A DNA stretch of 64,000 nucleotides from assembly GCA_936914845.1 (NCBI GenBank), contig CAKZGE010000011.1, positions 24,793-88,792 on the forward strand, given 5' to 3'. The stretch comes from an uncultured Chloracidobacterium sp. (lineage in GTDB: Bacteria > Acidobacteriota > Blastocatellia > Pyrinomonadales > Pyrinomonadaceae). This document shows, piece after piece, positions 26,201 to 34,829 of the stretch; within the stretch, counting starts at the first letter, position 1; each line of letters begins with the position of its first letter. The notes beneath the pieces were generated by a model that saw only the letters and a list, made by a program, of their open reading frames with translations, did not search any database and was not told the DNA's origin. The position numbers were made by a program, and so were the translations under genes.

Positions 26201-26900
26201 CGCCTGTCTCCTTCGGCCTTTTCAACTCCATATTTGAAAGGTGCAGGATCAAACAATATGCATCGCCTTTGACGCGGCCCTCCAAAAAAGCATTGTACGG
26301 TTTGCCGCCGCGATTCATCACCAGCGGTTGATCTGCCTTGGCCCCGCCCCGGATCAACATCAGCGAACCGCGTTTATCCAGTTCTTTAGCCATATCGTAA
26401 AGGAAATCAAAGGTCAGCCCGTTTACGTGCACTATCTGCTTTTTGTTGGTGAAGACGAATCGGTGAGCGGCTTCTTCTTTCTTAATGAACTTGCCTGTCC
26501 AACGCAGCGGGAATTCGGCGTTCATATTCTGCAGCTCTTTTTTCCGCGCTCGTTTTGTTTTAACACTGCCGTCCGGGTTTTTTATGATCTCGTATTCATT
26601 GACCAAATGGATGATGCCGCGCTTTGAAACATAGACCCGCGATGCATCCGTCAGCGTCATTCCGGCATTTTCCATGTCGATCTCCGGATCACCCTTGACC
26701 AGTAGATCGGCAACTTTTTCCAGCTTTTTGGCTTTTTTGAGGAGTTGCGCAAGGTCGTGGTCGGCATCTGCTTTCACGAGCCGTTTGGTGATGACGGCCT
26801 TGCCGTTCTTATCCACGTAGCGAACGTCCGTCTTCGGCCGCAGAGCCTCAAGCGCCACAACCGCGTCACGATTCTTTACATTGCTGATATTGATCGCCAT
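26190..26900 (-). CDS. Unknown protein coupled to the DNA ligase
   Basis: A soluble protein of 236 residues. The amino part is helical and charged (HDLAQLLKKAKKLEKVADLL). The middle has ASRVYVSKRGIIHLVNEYEI and a basic KTKRARKKELQNMN segment. The last third (TGKFIKKEEAAHRFVFTNKK, NGLTFDFLYDMAKELDKRG) looks like one compact domain. No known family is recognised. Overlap with the ligase start and a four-base gap to the next gene upstream imply one operon and a shared process, probably DNA end binding or repair. Confidence 0.75.
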   Translation of the reverse strand: MAINISNVKNRDAVVALEALRPKTDVRYVDKNGKAVITKRLVKADADHDLAQLLKKAKKLEKVADLLVKGDPEIDMENAGMTLTDASRVYVSKRGIIHLVNEYEIIKNPDGSVKTKRARKKELQNMNAEFPLRWTGKFIKKEEAAHRFVFTNKKQIVHVNGLTFDFLYDMAKELDKRGSLMLIRGGAKADQPLVMNRGGKPYNAFLEGRVKGDAYCLILHLSNMELKRPKETGDES

Positions 26901-26904
26901 ACGT

Positions 26905-27522
26905 CTATAAAAGGTCGAAATCGATGTCGTCGGCGGAAATCTCCTGCTCTTCGGTATCGTCGAGCAATGCCGCCTGGTTCAGCTTTACAAAATCATAGGT
27001 AGCTTGTTTTCCGGTAACCATAAACGCACTTTTGTCGGCGCCGATAACATATGCCATATCGTATTCGTTGCCGCCGCGATAGCTGAAAGGAAAGCAATAC
27101 AGATTGCCTTCGAGCAGGTCATCGACGAGCGGTTGGATATCAGAATCTTCCGCCGGTAAAAGCAAATAGACACTTTTCACGATATGCAGCAAATAATCGT
27201 CAACGTCGGCGGGTGACAATTCGTTGGGAGAATCGAAAGACGAAGGCACCTGTTCGATCGGGTCGCCTTCGAATGAGACCGGAACCAGCTCTGTGCGGTC
27301 GATCGAATCGCCCTTTTCATTCACGGTCGCCAGGGCGGTTCCGCCTTTTTCGATCAGTGTCTTGCCATCCGCCGCCAATATCTTCAGTGTCGCTTCGTTA
27401 CCCTTTTCATCAAATGCCTCGATCTCGACAGAGCCATAAAGCTTTTCGCGATCGACCTTAAGGATCGAAACCGGATATTCAACGCCGTCCAGCGAAAGAA
27501 TAAGTACGCGCGCCATATCCAT
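26905..27522 (-). CDS. Unknown acidic protein of the primase-ligase operon
   Basis: A soluble, acidic protein of 205 residues (or 203 from the ATG at 27516). The first ~80 residues alternate like beta strands (VLILSLDGVEYPVSILKVDREKLYG). A central helical part follows (DVDDYLLHIVKSVYLLLPAE), then FSYRGGNEYDMAYVIGAD and a very acidic tail (EEQEISADDIDFDLL). No family is recognised. It is separated from the next gene by four bases. The acidic tail could mimic DNA or bind a basic partner such as the neighbouring 236-residue protein. Confidence 0.72.
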   Translation of the reverse strand: MDMARVLILSLDGVEYPVSILKVDREKLYGSVEIEAFDEKGNEATLKILAADGKTLIEKGGTALATVNEKGDSIDRTELVPVSFEGDPIEQVPSSFDSPNELSPADVDDYLLHIVKSVYLLLPAEDSDIQPLVDDLLEGNLYCFPFSYRGGNEYDMAYVIGADKSAFMVTGKQATYDFVKLNQAALLDDTEEQEISADDIDFDLL

Positions 27523-27610
27523 TTAGCATAAAGAACTTAGCGGAAAATGCCAATGATATTTGAGAGGTTAGCAGTTTTTTTACTCTGGGGCCAGTGGTTG
27601 GTCAAAAGTT

Positions 27611-27988
27611 CTAGGCTTCGGTCTGCTCCGGTACGGTTTCGCCGGCCTTTGCTTTGGCGGGTGGCTTTACGTAGGCCTTTCGCTGGATAAGCTGAATCGA
27701 ATTGAGTTTTATTCGTCGCTGTGCAGTAGTTGTTTGTGCCGAAACATCTTCGGCATAATCGAGTTCGAAAGAATACGTAAAATGTCCGGTCGCAAGCTTT
27801 TTCGCAACCGCATCCTCTACGTGAAAAGTGATCGCATCCGCATATTTGCCCAAGCTTTCGTCCGCATAACCGAGAATTTCTCCTAATGCGTCGTCCAAAT
27901 AAACCGGAACATTATCTATCGGTTCGCATCTGTGCGATATATCGCCGAGAACGTGACGGCGAGCCATTGATACAGGTTGATTAGCCAT
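27611..27988 (-). CDS. Unknown protein upstream of the primase-ligase operon
   Basis: A protein of 125 residues starting MANQPVSMARRHVLGDISH, with GGAGG seven to eleven bases before the ATG. It has helical segments (DDALGEILGYADESLGKYAD), a beta-like FTYSFELDYAEDVSAQ and a basic, Pro/Ala-rich tail. No family is recognised. It lies 88 bases before the 205-residue gene on the same strand, so it may be part of the same transcription unit. Confidence 0.65.
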   Translation of the reverse strand: MANQPVSMARRHVLGDISHRCEPIDNVPVYLDDALGEILGYADESLGKYADAITFHVEDAVAKKLATGHFTYSFELDYAEDVSAQTTTAQRRIKLNSIQLIQRKAYVKPPAKAKAGETVPEQTEA

Positions 27989-28060
27989 AGAATCCTCCGG
28001 GCCTCGATTGAAAGAAAGGCCGACGGAATTTCCGCCGGCCCGTCGTATTAGCGGCTGTTT

Positions 28061-28381
28061 TTACCAGCCTGAGCCGTTATATCCGCCACGGCTACCACCT
28101 CTGTTGTTGCCGCCTCTTCCACCGCCGCCGCTGCGGGCACCGTCAGGCTTCGCTTCATTAACTTTCAGCCCTCGGCCGTCAATTTCTTTTCCGTTCAGTT
28201 GTTCGATAGCGAGTCCGCCTTCTTCTTTGGTTGACATTTCAACAAATCCAAAGCCGCGCGACCTTCCGGTTTCACGATCTTCGATAACATGTGCTGATGT
28301 GACGGTGCCGACGCTCCCAAATAATTCTGTTAGTTCTTCGACCGATGTGTTAAAAGAGAGATTTCCTACGTAAAGTTTCAT
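28061..28381 (-). CDS. RRM-domain RNA-binding protein with glycine-rich tail
   Basis: A protein of 106 residues with one RNA-recognition motif: RNP2 is LYVGNL at residues 3-8 and RNP1 is RGFGFVEM near residue 43. A low-complexity tail (about 82-106) of Gly, Arg and Asn repeats follows. This is the small bacterial or cyanobacterial Rbp type, often cold-inducible, that binds single-stranded RNA. The leader of about 270 bases towards the desaturase gene holds no other gene. It lies 72 bases before the 125-residue gene in the same direction. Confidence 0.92.
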   Translation of the reverse strand: MKLYVGNLSFNTSVEELTELFGSVGTVTSAHVIEDRETGRSRGFGFVEMSTKEEGGLAIEQLNGKEIDGRGLKVNEAKPDGARSGGGGRGGNNRGGSRGGYNGSGW

Positions 28382-28650
28382 TTTTCTGTTTCCTTATCCG
28401 CATTTGTAGCGGTGTTTTTCAAAGAAGCTGTTGAAGATCGCGGCTTTACGTTGATTAGAAAAGATCGGATCTCGGATACTCAAATATTCGCTCAGAGCAC
28501 TTCTGCTGTTCCCAAAGGGCCTGCTCTCAAACTTATCCGAAAATCGTTTAGGCGAAGCGCATCGTAACGAACCGATGCGAGAGAAGGATTTATTACATTA
28601 ACTGTTGCATCTATCCGCACAAATAGCAATGTGTATTCTGCGAAAACCAG

Positions 28651-29466
28651 TCAATGTTTTATTTCGCTCGCCCATCCGACACGCTGCATACATTTGATCG
28701 TGATCCAGTTCAGATCAAATTGATGCCACCTTATACCGTGCCGGGCCGCCGTCGGCCGGGCGTGATGATTATTATGCCAGCCTTCGCCAAATGTCAGCAG
28801 AGCAACGAACCAATTGTTGGTCGAATCATCGTTTGTTTGATGCGGCCGGCCGCCGTACAGATGCGACAGCGAATTTACAAACCAGGTCGTATGCCAGCCG
28901 ACAACAACCCGTGCAAAAACTCCCCAAACCACCATCGACCAGCCTCCGGCCAGAAAAAGAAGTGCCGCCGAAACTATAATCGGAATGTAATAAAACCGCG
29001 AAATAAGTATATGGCCGCGGTCTTTTAACATATCCGGCACGTATCGTTCGAGCTTTTCCTGTTTATGGTCTTGGGCATCTCCCCACAGCACCCATCCAAC
29101 ATGCGCCCATATAAATCCGTCCCGCGTGGAATGCGGATCGCCGGAAGTTTCGGTGTATTGATGATGAATTCGGTGTGTTGCGACCCATTTAATCGGGCAG
29201 TCTTGTATGGACAAGGTGCCAAAGATCGTTAACAGATATTCCAGCCATTTTGGAACGGTAAAGCTGCGATGGGTTAAAAGCCGGTGCCACCCGAGTCCGA
29301 CGCCGAGTCCGCCGACCACCCAATTTAATATCAAAAGAACTAACAGATTCTTGATGCTGAATGAAAAAAAGGCCGGTATTGCCAGTAAATGAAAGATGGC
29401 GACGATTGCAACATTTTTATAGTTAACGGCGGCGGGCCGGAGCGATTCGTTAGTGTTTTTGTTCAT
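28651..29466 (-). CDS. Membrane fatty-acid desaturase (delta-9 type)
   Basis: About 271 residues from the ATG at 29466 (MNKNTNESLRPAAV). The three histidine boxes that hold the di-iron centre are present: HRLLTH, HRIHH and HNNHH. Four hydrophobic segments place the active site on the cytoplasmic face. It introduces a double bond into acyl chains, keeping membranes fluid in the cold. Its position next to a cold-shock-like RRM gene in the same direction is suggestive of shared control but unproven. Confidence 0.92.
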   Translation of the reverse strand: MNKNTNESLRPAAVNYKNVAIVAIFHLLAIPAFFSFSIKNLLVLLILNWVVGGLGVGLGWHRLLTHRSFTVPKWLEYLLTIFGTLSIQDCPIKWVATHRIHHQYTETSGDPHSTRDGFIWAHVGWVLWGDAQDHKQEKLERYVPDMLKDRGHILISRFYYIPIIVSAALLFLAGGWSMVVWGVFARVVVGWHTTWFVNSLSHLYGGRPHQTNDDSTNNWFVALLTFGEGWHNNHHARPTAARHGIRWHQFDLNWITIKCMQRVGWASEIKH

Positions 29467-29751
29467 GGTAAATACCGGACTGAACAACAATCCTAACAGT
29501 CATTTGAGAGGCTCTTTGTATTATTTACGTAATGTCTGTCACCGGGACGGGTTTTATTGCTCCGACAGTGGCTCTGATTTGTGTCTTTTGTGGTAAGAAT
29601 TTTTGAACACAGATCACACAGATGAAAACACAGAAAAAAAGTAATCAATTGCCGCAACCTTCGAGCTTCCGCCACGGGATAGAAAGGTAAGTCCTGACTG
29701 AAACGCAGACAGCTTGCCTGCATCTTCAGCCGTCGAAAACAACAACTTCCT

Positions 29752-29900
29752 AGCTCCGTAGGAGCGGAATGTTTGTAGCGCCGGCCATAAAAAATACCAA
29801 AAGCTCCGTCAGGAGCGAAATGTTTGTAGCACCGCGATTTACAAAACAAATTAAAGCCCCATCGGGGCGACATATCCAATATGCGGCTCCGACGGAGCTT
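29752..29900. repeat. REP-like palindromic repeat cluster
   Basis: The gap 29467-30012 has no supported gene. It carries a repeat unit at 29752-29780 and 29802-29830 of form AGCTCCGT(C)AGGAGC followed by AATGTTTGTAGC. A divergent copy lies at 29855-29873 (AGCCCCATCGGGGC then GACAT) and an inverted GGCTCCGACGGAGCTTGG at 29885-29900. Each unit begins with a short hairpin. The spacing is irregular (50 and 53 bases), so it is not a CRISPR array. Confidence 0.75.
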
Positions 29901-30012
29901 GGCTTGTGTGCAAGCGTGTGGGACTTGCCAAAGTGTTAAAAGGTGAAAACGTTTCGGAGGTCGGGGCGGCATTATGCTCGCCCCTTTGCACTCAAAACCC
30001 CGAACTATTCGA

Positions 30013-31659
<1,647 letters not shown>

Positions 31660-31743
31660 GATGATTTAATCTCCTAAAAATGATAGAACCTATCGCACCA
31701 ACCTGACCCATCCGGCCTGTTGGTCGTAAATGTCCTTGTGTCT

Positions 31744-32058
31744 TTATGCAGCCGCTCCTGCCCGGTTGATGATGCCCAAGATCTCGTCTTCGCGCATGAT
31801 CAGAAATTCTTCACCGTCGAGCTTGATCTCAGAACCGCTGTATTTGCCGAAAAGAACTCGGTCGCCTGCTTTGACGTCAAGCGGTTGGCGGGTGCCGTCT
31901 TCTTTATATTTACCGCTGCCGGCTGCGATGACCTCGCCTTCTTGCGGCTTTTCTTTAGCCGAATCCGGAATAAAAAGCCCTCCGGCGGTCTGATTCGAAT
32001 TGTCTTCGATGCGGCGGAGGATGACGCGATCGTGTAAAGGTGTAATATTGGTTGCCAT
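31744..32058 (-). CDS. groES: Co-chaperonin GroES (10 kDa)
   Basis: The heptameric lid of GroEL. Its 104 residues show LHDRVILRRIEDNSNQTAGG, the mobile loop GGLFIPDSAKEKPQEGEVIA and GDRVLFGKYSGSEIKLDGEE. The ATG at 32058 is preceded by AGGAG. It is the first gene of the groES-groEL operon. Confidence 0.97.
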   Translation of the reverse strand: MATNITPLHDRVILRRIEDNSNQTAGGLFIPDSAKEKPQEGEVIAAGSGKYKEDGTRQPLDVKAGDRVLFGKYSGSEIKLDGEEFLIMREDEILGIINRAGAAA

Positions 32059-32129
32059 ATTAAATGTAACTCCTTTTTAAATTGATCAAAATATCTAGCG
32101 AGCACTATGCCGAATGTCTCATCGACCAT

Positions 32130-32156
32130 TTAGCACTCTTGCCTTATGAGTGCTAG
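32130..32156 (-). promoter_or_regulatory. CIRCE operator (HrcA-binding site)
   Basis: TTAGCACTC, nine bases, GAGTGCTAG: a nearly perfect match to the CIRCE inverted repeat bound by the HrcA repressor. It lies between the -10 box and groES, so groESL is expected to be induced by heat or unfolded protein through HrcA. No hrcA gene is in the window. Confidence 0.95.
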
Positions 32157-32184
32157 TATATTGAATTGGATCGCGGGATGTCAA
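32155..32184 (-). promoter_or_regulatory. Sigma-70 promoter of groESL
   Basis: On the minus strand TTGACA (32179-32184) is followed after 18 bases by TATACT (32155-32160). The CIRCE element begins immediately downstream and would block initiation when HrcA is bound. Confidence 0.75.
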
Positions 32185-32236
32185 GCGTTCGGTGAATTAT
32201 TTAGAAAATCTGATAACACCATTATCAACTTCGGCC

Positions 32237-33037
32237 ATGAGCATCACAGAGATCAATATTTATCCGGTAAAATCGCTCGGCGGTGTTTCGCTTCAAACCG
32301 CAACCGTTGAAAACCGCGGCTTTACATTCGATCGACGATGGATGCTGATCGATGAAGACGACCGATTTATTTCGCAGCGTGAGATGCCGCAGATGTCACG
32401 GATCAAGTTGAGCATTGCGGGTGACATGGCTATTGCGGAATACGGCGGCGAAATGTTGGTGTTAGAGCCGCCTACCGGCCAGATGGTCGAGGTGTCTATT
32501 TGGGATGACGTAGTTGCGGCGGCTCTGTGCGGCGAAACGGCGAACGAGTGGTTCTCGGCGGCTCTCGGAACCGGCGTACGTTTGGTAAGAATGCCGGATG
32601 GCGTAAAGCGGCCGGTTGATCCAAAATATGCACTGGAGGGGACGGGAGACGAGGTCAGTTTCGCCGACGCTTACCCATATTTGATCATCGGCGAAGCGTC
32701 GCTGAAAGATCTAAACAGCCGAATGGAACACCCAGTGCCGATGAACCGCTTTCGTCCAAATCTAGTGTTCAGCGGAAAAGAGCCTTTTGCCGAAGACGAC
32801 TGGAAAAAGATACGCATCGGCGATATCGTATTTCATTTAGTAAAGCCTTGTGCGCGATGTGTGATAACGACCATCGATCAGGCTGAGGGGATCAAGAAAG
32901 GACCGGAGCCACTGCGGACATTGGCCGAATTTCGAAACGTCAACGGCAAGGTCATGTTCGGCCAAAATATGATCGCGGAGCCGGGCGGCGGCGTTATCAA
33001 CATTGGCGACAAGATCGAGGTATTGGAAACCAAATAG
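32237..33037 (+). CDS. MOSC-domain protein
   Basis: About 266 residues from the ATG at 32237 (MSITEINIYPVKSLGG); an earlier ATG at 32192 lies too close to the groES promoter and lacks support. An amino-terminal MOSC beta-barrel (residues about 1-120) precedes the MOSC domain, which has the conserved KPCARCVITTID cysteine region. The family includes mARC/YcbX-type molybdenum-cofactor sulfurase-like proteins that reduce N-hydroxylated compounds. The redox partner is unknown. A small unknown gene follows after five bases. Confidence 0.88.
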   Translation: MSITEINIYPVKSLGGVSLQTATVENRGFTFDRRWMLIDEDDRFISQREMPQMSRIKLSIAGDMAIAEYGGEMLVLEPPTGQMVEVSIWDDVVAAALCGETANEWFSAALGTGVRLVRMPDGVKRPVDPKYALEGTGDEVSFADAYPYLIIGEASLKDLNSRMEHPVPMNRFRPNLVFSGKEPFAEDDWKKIRIGDIVFHLVKPCARCVITTIDQAEGIKKGPEPLRTLAEFRNVNGKVMFGQNMIAEPGGGVINIGDKIEVLETK

Positions 33038-33042
33038 CAGCT

Positions 33043-33450
33043 ATGGAACAGAAAGAATTAATGACACCTGCAGACATCCATGCGTTTGGTGTCGAGATCG
33101 TTTACAAACAGCTTCAGGCCGACGGGTGGAATATGGAATCGGCAGACGTAGCGGCCGACCTTTTCACGGAACCGCAGATAGTTGCCAATAAGGACGGAGA
33201 ACTTGCTTTCTTTATCGTCCGCACCGGGCTCTATCCGGGCCGGGGCAGATTCGAAGAAGGCCAGGAAGCGTTCAATACGCTGGTCGATCATGCCAAAGCC
33301 CACGGCGCATCTTGCTATTTCGCAGCGGTCGGCATCGCCAATTCCGAAGCCAAGACAGAAGAGGAGATGTCCGTACCGGTAAAAGGGGTCGGGTTCAACA
33401 TCGAATTTGATGGACTAGTAAAAATGGAACTCCCGCCCGACAAAGGTTAA
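33043..33450 (+). CDS. Unknown protein downstream of the MOSC gene
   Basis: A soluble protein of 135 residues with the pattern TPADIHAFGVEIVYKQLQADGW, a beta-rich centre (ELAFFIVRTGLYPGRGRF) and YFAAVGIANSEAK. It may be a small restriction-endonuclease-like or NTF2-like fold, but no family is recognised. Starting five bases after the MOSC stop, it is probably cotranscribed. Confidence 0.7.
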   Translation: MEQKELMTPADIHAFGVEIVYKQLQADGWNMESADVAADLFTEPQIVANKDGELAFFIVRTGLYPGRGRFEEGQEAFNTLVDHAKAHGASCYFAAVGIANSEAKTEEEMSVPVKGVGFNIEFDGLVKMELPPDKG

Positions 33451-33583
33451 AAGAGGAAACGGCCGGTCAATTCTCTTCAAAAATCCCGGCCGCTTCACGG
33501 CATCCACACCTTGCGGGGTAGAATTTTGCTGGTTTTCAAGGAAATGGATAATACCCGAAGAATTCCCGAAATATGCCTTGCGG

Positions 33584-33613
33584 ACAAAAAAAGGCCGACT
33601 TTTCAGACGGCCT
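33584..33613 (-). terminator. Intrinsic terminator of the GlsB-like gene
   Basis: On the minus strand AGGCCGTCTGAAAAGTCGGCCT forms a hairpin and is followed by TTTTTT. It lies 25 bases after the stop at 33638. Confidence 0.75.
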
Positions 33614-33637
33614 GTGGTCTTGTGTTAATGTTGCCGG

Positions 33638-33919
33638 CTAAGCCGATCGTTTACCCATAAAAAGTCGAACAATGAGCAGAACCAGAACCGCTCCGATAAT
33701 GGACATGATCCACCCCGCCTGGTAATTCTCGCCGCCCCACAGGGCTCCGCCGATAATGGTTCCGAGCATTGAGCCGATAACACCGAGTACCGCCGTCAGA
33801 AGCCAGCCGGCCGCCCCTTCAGGAAATGCTTCCCGGCCGGGCAGTAAAAGGCGTGCCAAGGCGCCGACGACAATGCCAATTACAAGTGCCCATAAAAAGG
33901 CTGTGATCGATCCGAACAT
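33638..33919 (-). CDS. GlsB/YeaQ/YmgE-family stress membrane protein
   Basis: Ninety-three residues with three hydrophobic segments: FLWALVIGIVVGALARLLLPG, GWLLTAVLGVIGSMLGTIIG and GWIMSIIGAVLVLLIVRLF. Glycine-rich helices and the LLPGREAFPEG loop are characteristic of this transglycosylase-associated family. These proteins are induced by stress; the mechanism is unknown. Its own terminator marks it as a single-gene unit. Confidence 0.9.
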   Translation of the reverse strand: MFGSITAFLWALVIGIVVGALARLLLPGREAFPEGAAGWLLTAVLGVIGSMLGTIIGGALWGGENYQAGWIMSIIGAVLVLLIVRLFMGKRSA

Positions 33920-34016
33920 AATTCCCTAACCTCCACTCTTTTTTTCTTTTGCAACTAAACCGCTTTCTTTATCTTTTACTACTGTTTCGGCTTAAAAACA
34001 ATAGATTTTTTCGCTG

Positions 34017-34517
34017 TCAGATCTCGACCTTGCGATGAGCAAGTATTCGCAAAAGGCCGTTGATGGCCAAATGCACGAGTGCATAGACAACGATCGCTAC
34101 AACGATCGGCAGTGCCAATGTGTGGCCTTCGGCCGTTGGGCTGGCAACGATGCCTTTAAAAGGAGCATAGATCGGATCTGTCACCGTTCTTATGAACTGA
34201 ACAAAATCATTTCCCTCGCGGGCGGCAAACAGAGCCAAAAGCAAACGTATGCCCAAAAGGCCGTAAATAAGAAAGAAAATGTAATCGATCACCTGCGATA
34301 TCCGTGCGGCGGCCCGTCCCCGCTGAACTTCGCGTTCGGTCTGAGCAATTTCGCTGGCGGCGTTGTCTTGTATGCTGCGCGCTACGTCTTGTGTCTCCGC
34401 CCGGTCCGCCATTGCGGCCCTTGCTTCTGCCCGAACTTCGGCGCCGGCCTCCGCTCGAACAGCGTCATATTCCGCCTGGCGGCGAGCTTCGTCAGCCTGC
34501 AGTTTGTCATCAACCAT
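34017..34517 (-). CDS. YggT-family membrane protein with long coiled-coil amino-terminal region
   Basis: About 166 residues from the ATG at 34517, which has GGAGG six bases upstream; the longer frame overlaps the preceding gene. The first ~75 residues are charged and Ala/Glu/Arg-rich (RAEAGAEVRAEARAAMADRA), probably a coiled coil. The YggT-like part has two membrane segments (VIDYIFFLIYGLLGIRLLLALF and LPIVVAIVVYALVHLAING) around FVQFIRTVTDPIYAPFKGI. YggT proteins are linked to cell division and osmotic tolerance in other bacteria; the role here is unknown. Confidence 0.8.
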   Translation of the reverse strand: MVDDKLQADEARRQAEYDAVRAEAGAEVRAEARAAMADRAETQDVARSIQDNAASEIAQTEREVQRGRAAARISQVIDYIFFLIYGLLGIRLLLALFAAREGNDFVQFIRTVTDPIYAPFKGIVASPTAEGHTLALPIVVAIVVYALVHLAINGLLRILAHRKVEI

Positions 34518-34551
34518 AGAGCCTCCTATTCGAACATTGGCATCGTCCTCG

Positions 34552-34788
34552 TCAATCTTCGATCTCGAGCTTTGCTTCTTCGCGGCCGTGCGGAGTATCT
34601 TCCAGATCAGGCTCGCCCGCCGCATCCCGCTTGTCCGCGGCCTCGCCTCGCGCTCCCCCGCGTCGCATTCGGCGTTTCACTTCATCTTCATTCGTCAAAC
34701 TTCCCTGTTCGGCGATCTCGTCCGAACTCCAGTTCGGCGTGCCGGCAACCAGCGGATGCAGCGTTAAAGTTTGTGTTCTAAATAGCAT
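34552..34788 (-). CDS. Small charged protein upstream of the YggT-like gene
   Basis: Seventy-eight residues, strongly hydrophilic, with an acidic end (EEAKLEIED) and a basic centre (KRRMRRGGARGEAADKRD). AGAGGAA precedes its ATG. It lies 35 bases before the YggT-like gene. Probably disordered; no family is recognised. Confidence 0.6.
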   Translation of the reverse strand: MLFRTQTLTLHPLVAGTPNWSSDEIAEQGSLTNEDEVKRRMRRGGARGEAADKRDAAGEPDLEDTPHGREEAKLEIED

Positions 34789-34829
34789 TTTCCTCTTCCC
34801 CCTATGTACGTGTATAAAATGTCAACGGC

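Noticed and set aside
23498..28381. A complete bacterial NHEJ locus with Ku
   Set aside because: None of the unknown proteins shows recognisable Ku features, so only a split primase-ligase operon is reported.
29752..29900. CRISPR array
   Set aside because: Repeat units are short hairpins that vary in sequence and orientation, with no regular unique spacers and no cas genes.
34035..34781. A 248-codon plus-strand frame opposite the YggT-like and small charged genes
   Set aside because: Both minus-strand genes have good ribosome-binding sites and sensible products, while the opposite frame has neither.
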